Source: Candidatus Sulfopaludibacter sp. SbA3
GTDB taxonomy: Bacteria > Pseudomonadota > Alphaproteobacteria > Caulobacterales > Hyphomonadaceae
Length of the DNA stretch: 64,000 nt
Assembly: GCA_945913285.1 (NCBI GenBank)
Contig: CAMEDD010000008.1
Coordinates: 1 to 64,000, forward strand
Reading direction: 5' to 3'
The notes beneath the pieces are model-generated. The model ran no database searches. It was not told the DNA's origin and worked only from the letters and a program-made list of their open reading frames with translations. How positions within the stretch are numbered: position 1 is the stretch's first letter; the number at the start of each line of letters is the position of its first letter. The translations under genes were made by a program, and so were the position numbers. Below, one piece after another: positions 46,334-55,565 of the stretch.

Positions 46334-46614
46334 CTTTGCGCCGCTGGCGCAGATGCTTTCAACGCAAGCGCGTGCAATCCGGAATCGAACTCCTTTTGCA
46401 ACACGAGCATGACGGTGCGCTGGACCTGAACGCGGCTGAGACCGGCAAAGGCTTCCGCGACAATTTCGACCGCGTAATGTGTCTCGCCCCCCGGCGCGGC
46501 GCCGGCATGCCCGGCATGCTGGGCGCTGTCGTCGATCACGCTCAGCGAGGCCGGTGAAAAGGCCTCGGTCAAAATTTCTTCAATGCGTGTCCGCCTGTCA
46601 CTTGGTTGTGGCAT
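46330..46614 (-). CDS. bolA: BolA family protein
   Basis: This is a 94-residue BolA-type protein, which partners with monothiol glutaredoxins in iron-sulfur cluster handling. [20 protein letters not shown] and [29 protein letters not shown] are the family pattern; the last His and the preceding Cys-equivalent (here Ser/Gly) are the cluster-ligand region. The start at 46614 gives the usual length. It is divergent from the J-domain gene, an arrangement frequent in alphaproteobacteria. Confidence 0.92.
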   Translation of the reverse strand: MPQPSDRRTRIEEILTEAFSPASLSVIDDSAQHAGHAGAAPGGETHYAVEIVAEAFAGLSRVQVQRTVMLVLQKEFDSGLHALALKASAPAAQS

Positions 46615-46645
46615 CTTTAAGCGGTGCTCCCTATTATGATGGCTC

Positions 46646-47269
46646 ATGTCCGAAAGCGATCCCTTCCGTTACCGCGTCAAGTTCAAAGATATACGCGTGA
46701 ACCCTCCGAAGGACGAGGCGTCCCGCGCGCGGGCGAAGCAAACACGGGTGTGCGACGAGCAGGGATGTGACCTTGAAGGCGCACATCCGGCGCCGCGTTC
46801 CGGCGGCAAGGGCCGGCATTTCTTCTGCGAGCAGCACGCGGCGGACTATAACCGGCGGTTCAATTTCTTCGAAGGCATGAGCGAAGCGGAAGCGGCCTCC
46901 TTCGTGCGGTCTGAGCGCTATGGCCACAAGCGGACCTGGCGGATGGGCGGGGGCCCGATGGGCGGCGCCCGCAGCGCACAGTCGCACGATCCGCGCCGCT
47001 GGTCAGGCCGGGGCTTCTTTGACATGGACGATACGCCGGCGGCCGAGGCGCGTGTGGCCGCGCATCGCTCCAGCCTGCAGGTGCGGGCGCTGCGCGAGCT
47101 CGACCTTGAGCCGGACGCCGCACCCGCCGACATTCGGGCACGATATGCCGAGTATATCCGGCGGTTTCACCCCGATTCGAACAAGGGTGACCGCTCCAGC
47201 GAGCACAAGCTGCAGCGTGTGGTGCGGGCGGGCAAGCTGCTGAAGGCGTCGGGCCTGATGCGGTCCTGA
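46646..47269 (+). CDS. J-domain (DnaJ-like) protein
   Basis: This is a 207-residue protein with a C-terminal J-like domain. H175-P176-D177 (RRFHPDSNKG) is the HPD motif that stimulates Hsp70. The N-terminal part has a CxxxxC/CEQH pattern (VCDEQGCDLEG, FFCEQHAADYN), which could bind a metal. It is one of the J-domain proteins found beside bolA in alphaproteobacteria. Client and partner unknown. Confidence 0.88.
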   Translation: MSESDPFRYRVKFKDIRVNPPKDEASRARAKQTRVCDEQGCDLEGAHPAPRSGGKGRHFFCEQHAADYNRRFNFFEGMSEAEAASFVRSERYGHKRTWRMGGGPMGGARSAQSHDPRRWSGRGFFDMDDTPAAEARVAAHRSSLQVRALRELDLEPDAAPADIRARYAEYIRRFHPDSNKGDRSSEHKLQRVVRAGKLLKASGLMRS

Positions 47270-47410
47270 TCCCGGCCTGATGCGGTCCCGGCGGGCGCCG
47301 GGCGCCTCGCCGTCCATGCCGCATGGACATGAGCAAGGCGGGTGTGGTCAAAGGCGCAAGGGTTTGGGATTCGCGACCGGTGCGCGCGGCCCGGGAATGA
47401 GGCAACTCGC

Positions 47411-48400
47411 ATGAGCAAGGGTTTGGTCACGCTTTTTGGCGGCTCCGGCTTTATCGGCCGGTATGCGGCCCGCTCGCTGGTCGAAAAGGGCTGGCGCGTT
47501 CGGGTCGCCTGCCGCCGGGTGCACACAGCGATTGACGTGCGTCTCGCAGGTCCGCCGGGCTGGGTCGATATCGTGCAGGCGAATATTCGCGACCGGGCCT
47601 CGATAGACCGTGCGCTCGAGGGTGCCGACGCAGTCGTGAACCTGGTCGGGATCCTGTTCGAAAGCGGCCAGCAGACCTATGCCAGCTCGCAGGCCGACGG
47701 CGCGGCGCTGGTCGCCGAGGCTGCGGCGGCAAAGGGCATCACGCGCTTCGTGCAGGTTTCCGCGATTGGCGCAGATGCGGCCTCGCAGTCGCCCTATGGC
47801 CGTACCAAAGCCGAGGCCGAAACCGCCGTGCGCAAGGCCGTGCCGACGGCAGTCATCCTGCGCCCGTCCATCGTGTTTGGCGCCGAAGACCAGTTCTTCA
47901 ACCGGTTTGCAGCCATGGCGCGGTCTGCGCCGTTCCTGCCGGCGATCGGCGGCGGCAAGACGAAGTTCCAGCCGGTCTATGCCGGCAATGTCGCCAGCGC
48001 GGTTGCAGCCGCCGTGGATAACGAAGCGGCCGCGGGCAAGACGTATGAGCTCGGCGGTCCGGGCGTTTATGCGTTCAATGCGCTCTACGACATCATCCTG
48101 AAGACGATTGACCTGAAGCGCTTCAAGCTTCCCATCCCGTTCTTCGTCGCGCGGCCAATGGGCTATATCGCCGGGGCTGTCTGGCGCTACGCGCCGCCGT
48201 TTTCATGGGGCCTCGCGGGCCCGCCGCCGATCACGGGCGCGCAGGTCGAGATGCTGAAGACAGATAATGTCGTCGCGGACGGGGCGCTGACCCTGAAGGA
48301 TCTCGGCGTGACGGAACTCGATTCCGTGGAAGCCATCGTGCCGCGCTACCTCTGGCGCTTCCGCACCAATGGCGAGTTCCACAAGCCAAGCGAAGCCTGA
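47411..48400 (+). CDS. Complex I NDUFA9 subunit family protein
   Basis: This is a 329-residue atypical short-chain dehydrogenase. The nucleotide loop GGSGFIGRYAA is at about residues 9-19, the catalytic Tyr/Lys of typical SDRs is not clear (SQSPYGRTKAEAE resembles YxxxK), and VNLVGILFESG and RPSIVFGAEDQFFNRFA are typical. Bacterial members associate with NADH dehydrogenase or act in quinone or sterol-related reactions. The start at 47411 was chosen on homology. It is followed by a converging uppP. Confidence 0.85.
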   Translation: MSKGLVTLFGGSGFIGRYAARSLVEKGWRVRVACRRVHTAIDVRLAGPPGWVDIVQANIRDRASIDRALEGADAVVNLVGILFESGQQTYASSQADGAALVAEAAAAKGITRFVQVSAIGADAASQSPYGRTKAEAETAVRKAVPTAVILRPSIVFGAEDQFFNRFAAMARSAPFLPAIGGGKTKFQPVYAGNVASAVAAAVDNEAAAGKTYELGGPGVYAFNALYDIILKTIDLKRFKLPIPFFVARPMGYIAGAVWRYAPPFSWGLAGPPPITGAQVEMLKTDNVVADGALTLKDLGVTELDSVEAIVPRYLWRFRTNGEFHKPSEA

Positions 48401-48418
48401 TCTGTCTCAGCGGCCGGT

Positions 48419-49276
48419 TCAGCCCGCGACCATCGGCAAAGGCATCATCGTCAGCAGGGCGATGCCCAAAACGAGGCGGTAAGCGACGAAGGGCAGGAAG
48501 CTCATCCTGCGCACGAGCGCCATCAGGATATAGATGGCCACCAGGCCAGACACGAACGAGCCGGCGCCAATCAGTACGGCTTCCTGGCCAGTAACCGTGA
48601 CAGCGCCCACTTCGCTGCCGAAATAGAATTCGTAGATCGCGTAAAGGCCGACGGCGCTGAGCACGGGCGCGCCGACCAGCATGCCGAATTTGGCGGCTTC
48701 CGGGCGCGAATAGCCAAGCGCGCGGGCGGTCGTCATCGTGATGCCCGAGCGTGAGGTGCCCGGCAGGATCGCAGCAATCACCTGTACGGCGCCGATCAGC
48801 ACGGCATGGAGGGGCGGCATGTCATTGATGGTGCGCGTCTTGGCGCCGTAGATGTCGGCAAGGCCGAGCAGGATGCCGAACACGATGAGCGGAATCGCGA
48901 CGCCGTGTACCGAGCGGACCGCTTCATTGACTTCGTCCGGAATGAAGAGGCGCGCGATGGCGAGGCCGACAATGGTGAGCGGCAGGGAGGCCAGCAGGTT
49001 CATCGCCAAACGCTCGCCGGGGGTCAGTTCGCGCTTTGCGCCGAGCGCGCCGGGAAGGGCGAAGACGCCGAAAATCGCCTCTCCGATCTCCTTGCGGAAA
49101 TAGATCAGCATCGAGGCTACAGTGCCGAAGTTTGCGACCGCATTTATCAGCAACTCGTCGCGGCCCTCATAACCGAAATAGCTCGCCGCCAGGAGGACGT
49201 GTGCGGACGAGGAGACCGGCAGCCATTCCGTGATGCCCTGAACGATCGAGATGATGAAAATCTGGAGAAGCGACAT
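48419..49276 (-). CDS. uppP: Undecaprenyl-diphosphatase
   Basis: UppP recycles the lipid carrier of cell-wall synthesis in the inner membrane. The product is 285 residues with about eight hydrophobic segments. The catalytic region GITEWLPVSSSAH (about residues 13-25) and PGTSRSGITMTTARALG (near 158-174) are intact. The start at 49276 was taken; ten upstream codons to 49306 have no homology. Confidence 0.95.
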   Translation of the reverse strand: MSLLQIFIISIVQGITEWLPVSSSAHVLLAASYFGYEGRDELLINAVANFGTVASMLIYFRKEIGEAIFGVFALPGALGAKRELTPGERLAMNLLASLPLTIVGLAIARLFIPDEVNEAVRSVHGVAIPLIVFGILLGLADIYGAKTRTINDMPPLHAVLIGAVQVIAAILPGTSRSGITMTTARALGYSRPEAAKFGMLVGAPVLSAVGLYAIYEFYFGSEVGAVTVTGQEAVLIGAGSFVSGLVAIYILMALVRRMSFLPFVAYRLVLGIALLTMMPLPMVAG

Positions 49277-49444
49277 GAAGCCTGCGCAGGTATGGATGAC
49301 GGTCACGCGAGCCCTAGCGCAGAATGGTGAACCTTTGGAGCCGACAGGTGCGGTCGCTGCAGAAAAACCAGCAATCCATAATGATATGCATTTCTATGTA
49401 TTTTGGGCAAGGCGGGGTAATCTCACTGATAAAACTAGCTTATG

Positions 49445-49461
49445 AATATCAATATGATATT
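49445..49461. promoter_or_regulatory. Inverted repeat in the AT-rich leader of gltD
   Basis: AATATC (49445-49450) and GATATT (49456-49461) are perfect 6-bp arms around a 5-nt spacer. They lie in a strongly AT-rich stretch (about 49365-49470) some 97 bp before the gltD start. This is a candidate operator for nitrogen or amino-acid regulation of gltDB. TGGCA-N7-TTGAT next to it resembles a sigma-54 site but lacks the GC at -12. Confidence 0.45.
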
Positions 49462-49557
49462 TAAAATGGCAAACGTTCTTGATGGCCGCCTGCTTGCGCC
49501 TTAAGACCCGGCTCTTAAGCGTCCTTTGTGGCGCTGCGACGCCCGGAGGAGTGCCGT

Positions 49558-51000
49558 ATGGCCGAGAAGATGCTGCAGTTCACGAAGGTTTCCAAGACGA
49601 TGCCGGCCAAGCGCGCGGCGAGCGCGCGGGCGGAAGACTTCGCGGAAATCTATGCGGACTTCTCCCCGGAGGCTGCCCGGGCGCAGGCTGGCCGATGCTC
49701 GCAGTGCGGCGTGCCGTTCTGCCAGCAGGGCTGCCCGCTGCAGAACAATATTCCGGACTGGCTGAAACTTGCCGCCGAGGACCGGCTCGAGGAAGCCTGG
49801 CGGGTTTCGTCCGCTACCAACAACATGCCTGAGATCTGCGGCCGCATCTGCCCGCAGGACCGGCTGTGCGAAGGCATCTGCACCATCGAGCAATCGGGTC
49901 ATGGCACCGTGACCATTGGCTCGATCGAGAAACACATCACTGACACGGCCTGGGCCGAGGGCTGGATCCAGCCGATCAAGCCGCCGCGCGAGCGTGCCCA
50001 GTCGGCCGGCATAATCGGGGCGGGCCCGGGCGGTCTCGCGGCTGCCGAGCAACTGCGCCGCAAGGGCTACCAGGTAACGGTCTATGACGCCTATGACCGG
50101 GGCGGCGGCCTGTTGGTTTACGGCATTCCGGGCTTCAAGCTCGAGAAGGATATTGTCGAGCGGCGCATCAAGCACCTCGAGGCCTCCGGCATCCGGTTCC
50201 GGTTCAACACGCGGGTCGGCACGGATGTCGCGCTGGGCGACCTGCGCGCCGAGCATGACACGGTGCTGATTGCGACGGGTGTCTATGCGGCGAAGGACTT
50301 GAAATGCCCGGGCAGCGGCGCCGAGGGCGTGCTGGCAGCGCTCGATTATCTGACGGCTTCGAACCGGAAGGGCCTCGGAGATTGCGTGCCGGCGTTCGAC
50401 TCAGGCGAACTGAACGCCGAAGCCAAGCGCGTCGTTGTGATTGGCGGCGGCGATACAGCGATGGACTGTGTCCGCACGGCTGTGCGCCAGGGCGCCAAGT
50501 CGGTGACCTGCCTTTACCGCCGCGACCGGGCGAACATGCCGGGCTCGCAGCGAGAGGTGCAGAACGCTGAAGAGGAGGGCGTGGTATTCGAATGGCTCGC
50601 CAATCCCGAAGCCATCCTCGACACGAAGGCCGGCAAGGTGAAGGCCGTGCGGGCCAGCAAGATGAAGCTCGGCGAGCCGGACGCCTCCGGCCGCCAAAGC
50701 CCGGTCAAGACCGGCGAGCTGATCGACATCAGGGCGGACATGGTGATCAAGGCGCTCGGTTTTGACCCGGAAGACCTGCCCATGCTGTTCAATGAGCCGT
50801 CCCTGACCGTCAACCGGTGGGGCGCTGTGCGGGTCGATTATGCGACGATGCAGACGAGCTTGCCGGGCGTTTATGCCGCCGGCGATATCGTGCGCGGCGC
50901 CTCGCTGGTCGTCTGGGCGATCAAGGACGGGCGGGACGCGGCCGAAGCGATGCATAAATCCATGAAAGCGATGACCACCAGTAAAGTGGCGGCGGAGTAA
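49558..51000 (+). CDS. gltD: Glutamate synthase small subunit
   Basis: GltD passes electrons from NADPH through FAD and Fe-S clusters to GltB. The product is 480 residues. N-terminal cysteines C47, C50, C55, C59 and C94, C98, C104, C108 bind two [4Fe-4S] clusters; the FAD loop GAGPGG is at 154-159, and VVVIGGGDTAMDC is the NADPH site. GGAGGAG lies before the ATG at 49558. Order is gltD then gltB, 5 bp apart. Confidence 0.96.
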   Translation: MAEKMLQFTKVSKTMPAKRAASARAEDFAEIYADFSPEAARAQAGRCSQCGVPFCQQGCPLQNNIPDWLKLAAEDRLEEAWRVSSATNNMPEICGRICPQDRLCEGICTIEQSGHGTVTIGSIEKHITDTAWAEGWIQPIKPPRERAQSAGIIGAGPGGLAAAEQLRRKGYQVTVYDAYDRGGGLLVYGIPGFKLEKDIVERRIKHLEASGIRFRFNTRVGTDVALGDLRAEHDTVLIATGVYAAKDLKCPGSGAEGVLAALDYLTASNRKGLGDCVPAFDSGELNAEAKRVVVIGGGDTAMDCVRTAVRQGAKSVTCLYRRDRANMPGSQREVQNAEEEGVVFEWLANPEAILDTKAGKVKAVRASKMKLGEPDASGRQSPVKTGELIDIRADMVIKALGFDPEDLPMLFNEPSLTVNRWGAVRVDYATMQTSLPGVYAAGDIVRGASLVVWAIKDGRDAAEAMHKSMKAMTTSKVAAE

Positions 51001-51005
51001 GTCAG

Positions 51006-54000
51006 ATGTCGGACTATGTGAAACAGTACGAAGCCAACCGCCAGAAGCTGATCGACGGGCATGCCTACAATCCCGAGGACGAGAAGGACGCTTGCGGCGT
51101 CGGCCTCGTCGTATCTCTGGACGGAAAGCCGAAGCGCGAGATCGTTGAGATGGGGATCGCCGCGCTCAAGAACGTCTGGCACCGGGGCGCGGTGGACGCC
51201 GACGGCAAGACGGGTGACGGCGCCGGCATCCGGCTGGACGTACCGCAGGACTTCTTCCGCGAGCATGTGAGCCGCACAGGGCATACTCCGACGGATGACC
51301 GTATTTGCGTGGGTCAGATCTTTCTTCCGCGTACGGATTTTAGTGCGCAGGAGGCCGGACGCACGCTGGTCGAGCGCGAAGTGCTCCACTTCGGCTTCTA
51401 CATCTATGGCTGGCGCCAGCCACCGGTGGATGTTTCCGTCATCGGCCAGAAGGCCAAGGATACCCGCCCTGCGATCGAGCAGATCATGTTCCGCGATGCG
51501 CGTGGGCGCAGCCCTGAAGAGCTGGAGCGTGCGCTTTACATTTGTCGCCGCCGGATCGAGCGGCGCGCGCGCGAGGCGGGCATCCCTTCCTTCTATATCT
51601 GTTCGCTCAGCCACAAGTCTCTGATCTACAAGGGCATGTTCCTCGCCGCCGACATCGACAATTTCTATCTCGACCTGCGCGACGAGCGTTTCGTCTCGGC
51701 CTTCGCGATCTACCACCAGCGCTATTCGACCAACACCTTCCCGCAATGGGCGCTGGCCCAGCCGTTCCGCCAGATCGCGCATAACGGTGAAATCAACACG
51801 CTGCGCGGCAACAAGAACTGGATGAAGAGCCACGAGATCCGGATGGTCTCGGAGACCTATGGCGAGCATGTCGACGACATCAAGCCGGTAATCCCGGATG
51901 GCACGTCCGACTCGGGCGCGCTGGACGCGGTGTGGGAATTGCTCTGCAAATCCGGCCGCCCTGCGCCGATGGCGAAGGCGATGCTGATCCCGGAGGCCTG
52001 GTCGAAGCGCGAGTCGGTCATGCCGATGGCGCACCGAGCGCTCTATGATTATTGCAACTCGGTGATGGAGCCTTGGGACGGCCCGGCCGGCATCGCGGCC
52101 TATGACGGGCGCTGGGCAGTGGCAGGCCTTGATCGCAATGGCCTCAGGCCGCTGAGATATGCTCTGACAACGGATGGTATTCTGGCGGTCGGGTCGGAAA
52201 CCGGTATGTGCCCGCTTGGCAATCACGAGATTGCGAAACGTGGCTCGATTCCCGCAGGCGGCATGATTGCCGCGGACCTGCAGACGGGCAAGTTCTATGA
52301 TCACCGTGAGATTGTGGACTTTCTGGCCGCGCAGGCGCCTTACGAGGAGTGGCTGCAGGCGGTTGTCGAGCTCGAGCCGGAAATCGGTCCCGGACCTGAG
52401 CCGGTTCTGTTCACGCGCGAAGAGCTGCTGCGGCGCCAGACGGCGGCAGGTTTCACGCTCGAGACTTTGGAGCTGATCCTAGCGCCGATGGCGGAGAGCG
52501 CGAAGGAAGCCATCGGTTCGATGGGCGACGATACGGCGCCGGCCGTTCTGTCGTCGGCTTATCGCCCGATGAGCCACTTCTTCCGCCAGAATTTCAGCCA
52601 GGTGACCAACCCGCCGATTGATCCCTTGCGTGAAGGCCGGGTGATGAGCTTGCGGACGCGGTTCAAGAACCTCGGCAACGTTCTGGATACCGACAAGTCC
52701 CAGCAGGAAGTGTTCGTGCTCGAAAGCCCGGTTCTGACGACCGGCATGTATGAGCGCCTGATCACGCGTCTGGGGCTTGGCACCGAGATCATCGACTGCA
52801 CCTTTGCGGCCGGCGATATCACGGCCGAGGGCGCTGCTCTGAAGGAGGCGCTGGAGCGTATTCGGCGTGAAGCTGAAGAAGCTGTTCGGGCAGGACGCGA
52901 GCATATCATCCTGACCGATGAAAAACAGTCGGCGAGCCGTATCGCAGTGCCGATGATCCTCGCGACTGGCGCCGTGCATTCGCATCTCGTGGCCCAGGGG
53001 CTGCGCACCTTCTGTTCGATCACCGTACGCTCGGCCGAATGTCTCGATACGCACTATTTCGCAGTGCTCGTTGGCGTCGGCGCGACCTGCGTCAACGCTT
53101 ACCTTGCCCAGGACGCCATTGCGGACCGCCATGCGCGTGGGTTGCTCGGTGAGCTGACGCTCGGCAAGTCGGTTCAGAACTTCAAGGAAGCGGTCGAGGC
53201 CGGTCTGCTCAAGATCATCTCCAAGATGGGCATCTCGGTCATCTCGTCCTATCGCGGCGGATACAACTTTGAAGCGCTCGGACTGAGCCGCGCACTGGTC
53301 GCCGATTACTTCCCCGGCATGTCGAGCCGTATCTCAGGTCTCGGACTTGCGGGCCTCGAAGAGAATGCGCTGGTGCGCCACCAGAAGGCGTTTGACGAAG
53401 ACGTCATCTCCTTGCCGGTCGGTGGCTTTTACCGGCTTCGCGCGTCTGATGAACTCCATGCGCTCGACGGCAACCTGATCCACACTTTGCAAGCCGCCTG
53501 CGACCGCGGCGACTATGCGATCTATCGCAAGTATGTCGACGCCGTGCATGCGCGCGACCCGATCCAGCTGCGTGACCTGCTCGACTTCAAGTCGGCCGGC
53601 GAGGCCATTCCCCTGTCGCAGGTCCAGTCGATCAACGAAATCCGCAAACGGTTCGTGACGCCCGGTATGTCGCTCGGCGCACTGTCGCCGGAGGCCCACG
53701 GCACGCTCAACATCGCCATGAACCGTATCGGCGCAAAGTCCGTGTCCGGAGAAGGCGGCGAGGACCGCGCGCGGTATCGCCCGCTGCCCAACGGCGACAA
53801 TATGAACTCGGCCGTCAAGCAGATCGCCTCCGGGCGCTTCGGCGTGACGGCGGAGTATCTGAACGAATGCCGCGAGATCGAGATCAAGGTCGCCCAGGGT
53901 GCCAAGCCCGGGGAAGGCGGCCAGTTGCCGGGCTTCAAGGTGACGGAGCTGATCGCGAAGCTGCGCCACGCAACGCCCGGCGTGACGCTCATCTCGCCGC

Positions 54001-55544
54001 CGCCCCACCATGACATCTACTCAATCGAAGACCTCGCCCAGCTGATCTACGACCTGAAGCAGATCAATCCGGATTGCCGCGTCTGCGTGAAGCTGGTGGC
54101 GCAGTCGGGCGTCGGCACGGTCGCTGCCGGTGTTGCGAAAGCAAAGGCGGATATCATCCTGATCGCGGGCGGTGTCGGCGGCACCGGCGCGAGCCCGCAG
54201 ACCTCGATCAAGTATGCAGGCCTGCCCTGGGAAATTGGCCTTGCCGAGACGCACCAGGTTTTGTCGCTCAATAATCTGCGCGACAAGATCACTCTGCGTA
54301 CGGATGGCGGCCTGCGCACGGGGCGCGATATCGTCATCGCCGCAATGCTCGGCGCCGAGGAGTATGGCATCGGCACTGCGTCGCTGGTGGCGATGGGCTG
54401 TATCATGGTTCGCCAGTGCCACTCGAACACGTGCCCTGTGGGCGTCTGCACGCAGGATGAAGCCCTGCGCGCGCGCTTTTCGGGCTCGCCCGACAAGGTG
54501 GTCAACCTGATGAGCTTCATCGCCGAAGACGTGCGCGAGATTCTCGCGTCACTCGGCCTGAAGTCGCTCGATGAAGCGATTGGCCGGACGGATCTGCTGA
54601 AGCAGGTCAGCCGCGGCGCCGCTCACCTCGATGACCTCGATCTCAACCCGCTCCTCGTGCAGGTCGATACCGACGCGCCGGTTGTCTACAAACCCAATAG
54701 ACGTGAGCCGGTGCCGGATACGCTCGATGCGCAGATCCTTCGCGACGCTGAGCCGTTCTTCGAACGCGGTGAGAAGATGCAGCTGGAATACGGCGTGCAG
54801 AACACGATGCGCGCCATCGGCGCGCGGGCGAGTTCGCGGATCACGCGCAAGTTCGGCATGCAGTCACTGCCGGAAGGGCGTCTGCACATCCGGCTTGAAG
54901 GCTCGGCGGGTCAGTCCCTCGGCGCGTTCAGCGTGCAGGGCCTGCTGCTGGAAGTGCTGGGCGACGCCAACGACTATGTCGGCAAGGGTCTCTCCGGCGC
55001 GACGATTGTGGTGACGCCGCGACCGCGCGACCGGCGCTCGTCCGTCGGCGATGCGATCATCGGGAATACCTGCCTTTATGGTGCCACCTCCGGCAAACTG
55101 TTCGCGGCAGGGACGGCAGGCGTGCGCTTCGCCGTGCGCAACTCGGGCGCCAAAACGGTCGTCGAAGGCTGCGGCGCCAATGGCTGCGAGTATATGACGA
55201 ATGGCCGCGCGGTGATCCTCGGGCCCGTCGGCGACAATTTCGGCGCCGGCATGACGGGCGGCGCAGCCTATGTCTGGGATCCGGCTGGCCGGTTCGACCA
55301 GATCGTCAATCCCGACTCAATTGACTGGTATCCCCTTGGCGAAATGCCGGAAGAGCACATCGGCGAGGCGAAAGCCCTGATCGAGGAGCATGCCAAGCGC
55401 ACGGGTTCGCTGCGCGCGCGCGACTTGCTCGATAACTGGGAGACGACGCAGTCGCAGATGCTGATGATCGTGCCGAAGGAAGTCGCCGCAATGCTGCTGG
55501 CGCGCAAGGCGCCGCCTAAGAAGAAACAGGCCGAGCGGGCTTAA
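51006..55544 (+). CDS. gltB: Glutamate synthase large subunit
   Basis: GltB makes glutamate from 2-oxoglutarate and glutamine. The product is 1512 residues. A 29-residue propeptide precedes the nucleophile C30 (EKDACGVGLV); the glutaminase domain follows to about 430, then the central domain, the FMN synthase domain (SGEGGEDRARY, LIAGGVGGTGASPQTS) and the C-terminal beta-helix with repeated Gly-rich strands. C1132, C1138 and C1143 (spacing 6 and 5) bind the [3Fe-4S] cluster. It is cotranscribed with gltD. Confidence 0.97.
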   Translation: MSDYVKQYEANRQKLIDGHAYNPEDEKDACGVGLVVSLDGKPKREIVEMGIAALKNVWHRGAVDADGKTGDGAGIRLDVPQDFFREHVSRTGHTPTDDRICVGQIFLPRTDFSAQEAGRTLVEREVLHFGFYIYGWRQPPVDVSVIGQKAKDTRPAIEQIMFRDARGRSPEELERALYICRRRIERRAREAGIPSFYICSLSHKSLIYKGMFLAADIDNFYLDLRDERFVSAFAIYHQRYSTNTFPQWALAQPFRQIAHNGEINTLRGNKNWMKSHEIRMVSETYGEHVDDIKPVIPDGTSDSGALDAVWELLCKSGRPAPMAKAMLIPEAWSKRESVMPMAHRALYDYCNSVMEPWDGPAGIAAYDGRWAVAGLDRNGLRPLRYALTTDGILAVGSETGMCPLGNHEIAKRGSIPAGGMIAADLQTGKFYDHREIVDFLAAQAPYEEWLQAVVELEPEIGPGPEPVLFTREELLRRQTAAGFTLETLELILAPMAESAKEAIGSMGDDTAPAVLSSAYRPMSHFFRQNFSQVTNPPIDPLREGRVMSLRTRFKNLGNVLDTDKSQQEVFVLESPVLTTGMYERLITRLGLGTEIIDCTFAAGDITAEGAALKEALERIRREAEEAVRAGREHIILTDEKQSASRIAVPMILATGAVHSHLVAQGLRTFCSITVRSAECLDTHYFAVLVGVGATCVNAYLAQDAIADRHARGLLGELTLGKSVQNFKEAVEAGLLKIISKMGISVISSYRGGYNFEALGLSRALVADYFPGMSSRISGLGLAGLEENALVRHQKAFDEDVISLPVGGFYRLRASDELHALDGNLIHTLQAACDRGDYAIYRKYVDAVHARDPIQLRDLLDFKSAGEAIPLSQVQSINEIRKRFVTPGMSLGALSPEAHGTLNIAMNRIGAKSVSGEGGEDRARYRPLPNGDNMNSAVKQIASGRFGVTAEYLNECREIEIKVAQGAKPGEGGQLPGFKVTELIAKLRHATPGVTLISPPPHHDIYSIEDLAQLIYDLKQINPDCRVCVKLVAQSGVGTVAAGVAKAKADIILIAGGVGGTGASPQTSIKYAGLPWEIGLAETHQVLSLNNLRDKITLRTDGGLRTGRDIVIAAMLGAEEYGIGTASLVAMGCIMVRQCHSNTCPVGVCTQDEALRARFSGSPDKVVNLMSFIAEDVREILASLGLKSLDEAIGRTDLLKQVSRGAAHLDDLDLNPLLVQVDTDAPVVYKPNRREPVPDTLDAQILRDAEPFFERGEKMQLEYGVQNTMRAIGARASSRITRKFGMQSLPEGRLHIRLEGSAGQSLGAFSVQGLLLEVLGDANDYVGKGLSGATIVVTPRPRDRRSSVGDAIIGNTCLYGATSGKLFAAGTAGVRFAVRNSGAKTVVEGCGANGCEYMTNGRAVILGPVGDNFGAGMTGGAAYVWDPAGRFDQIVNPDSIDWYPLGEMPEEHIGEAKALIEEHAKRTGSLRARDLLDNWETTQSQMLMIVPKEVAAMLLARKAPPKKKQAERA

Positions 55545-55555
55545 CGCCCGGCCTG
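55527..55555 (+). terminator. Hairpin at the end of gltB
   Basis: An 11-bp stem with one mismatch (CAGGCCGAGCG at 55527-55537, CGCCCGGCCTG at 55545-55555) has a 7-nt loop holding the stop codon region. The sequence after it is not T-rich, so termination strength is uncertain. Confidence 0.45.
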
Positions 55556-55565
55556 TCTCAAACCT

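Noticed and set aside
49251-49445. 64-residue plus-strand frame upstream of gltD
   Set aside because: It runs into the AT-rich regulatory region and overlaps the uppP 5' end; no ribosome site.
49462-49480. Sigma-54 promoter before gltD
   Set aside because: TGGCA and TTGAT are present, but the invariant GC at -12 is missing, so it was not called.
50871-52304. 477-residue open frame antisense to gltB
   Set aside because: Lies across gltD/gltB coding sequence and reads like a mirrored codon pattern; no motif or ribosome site.
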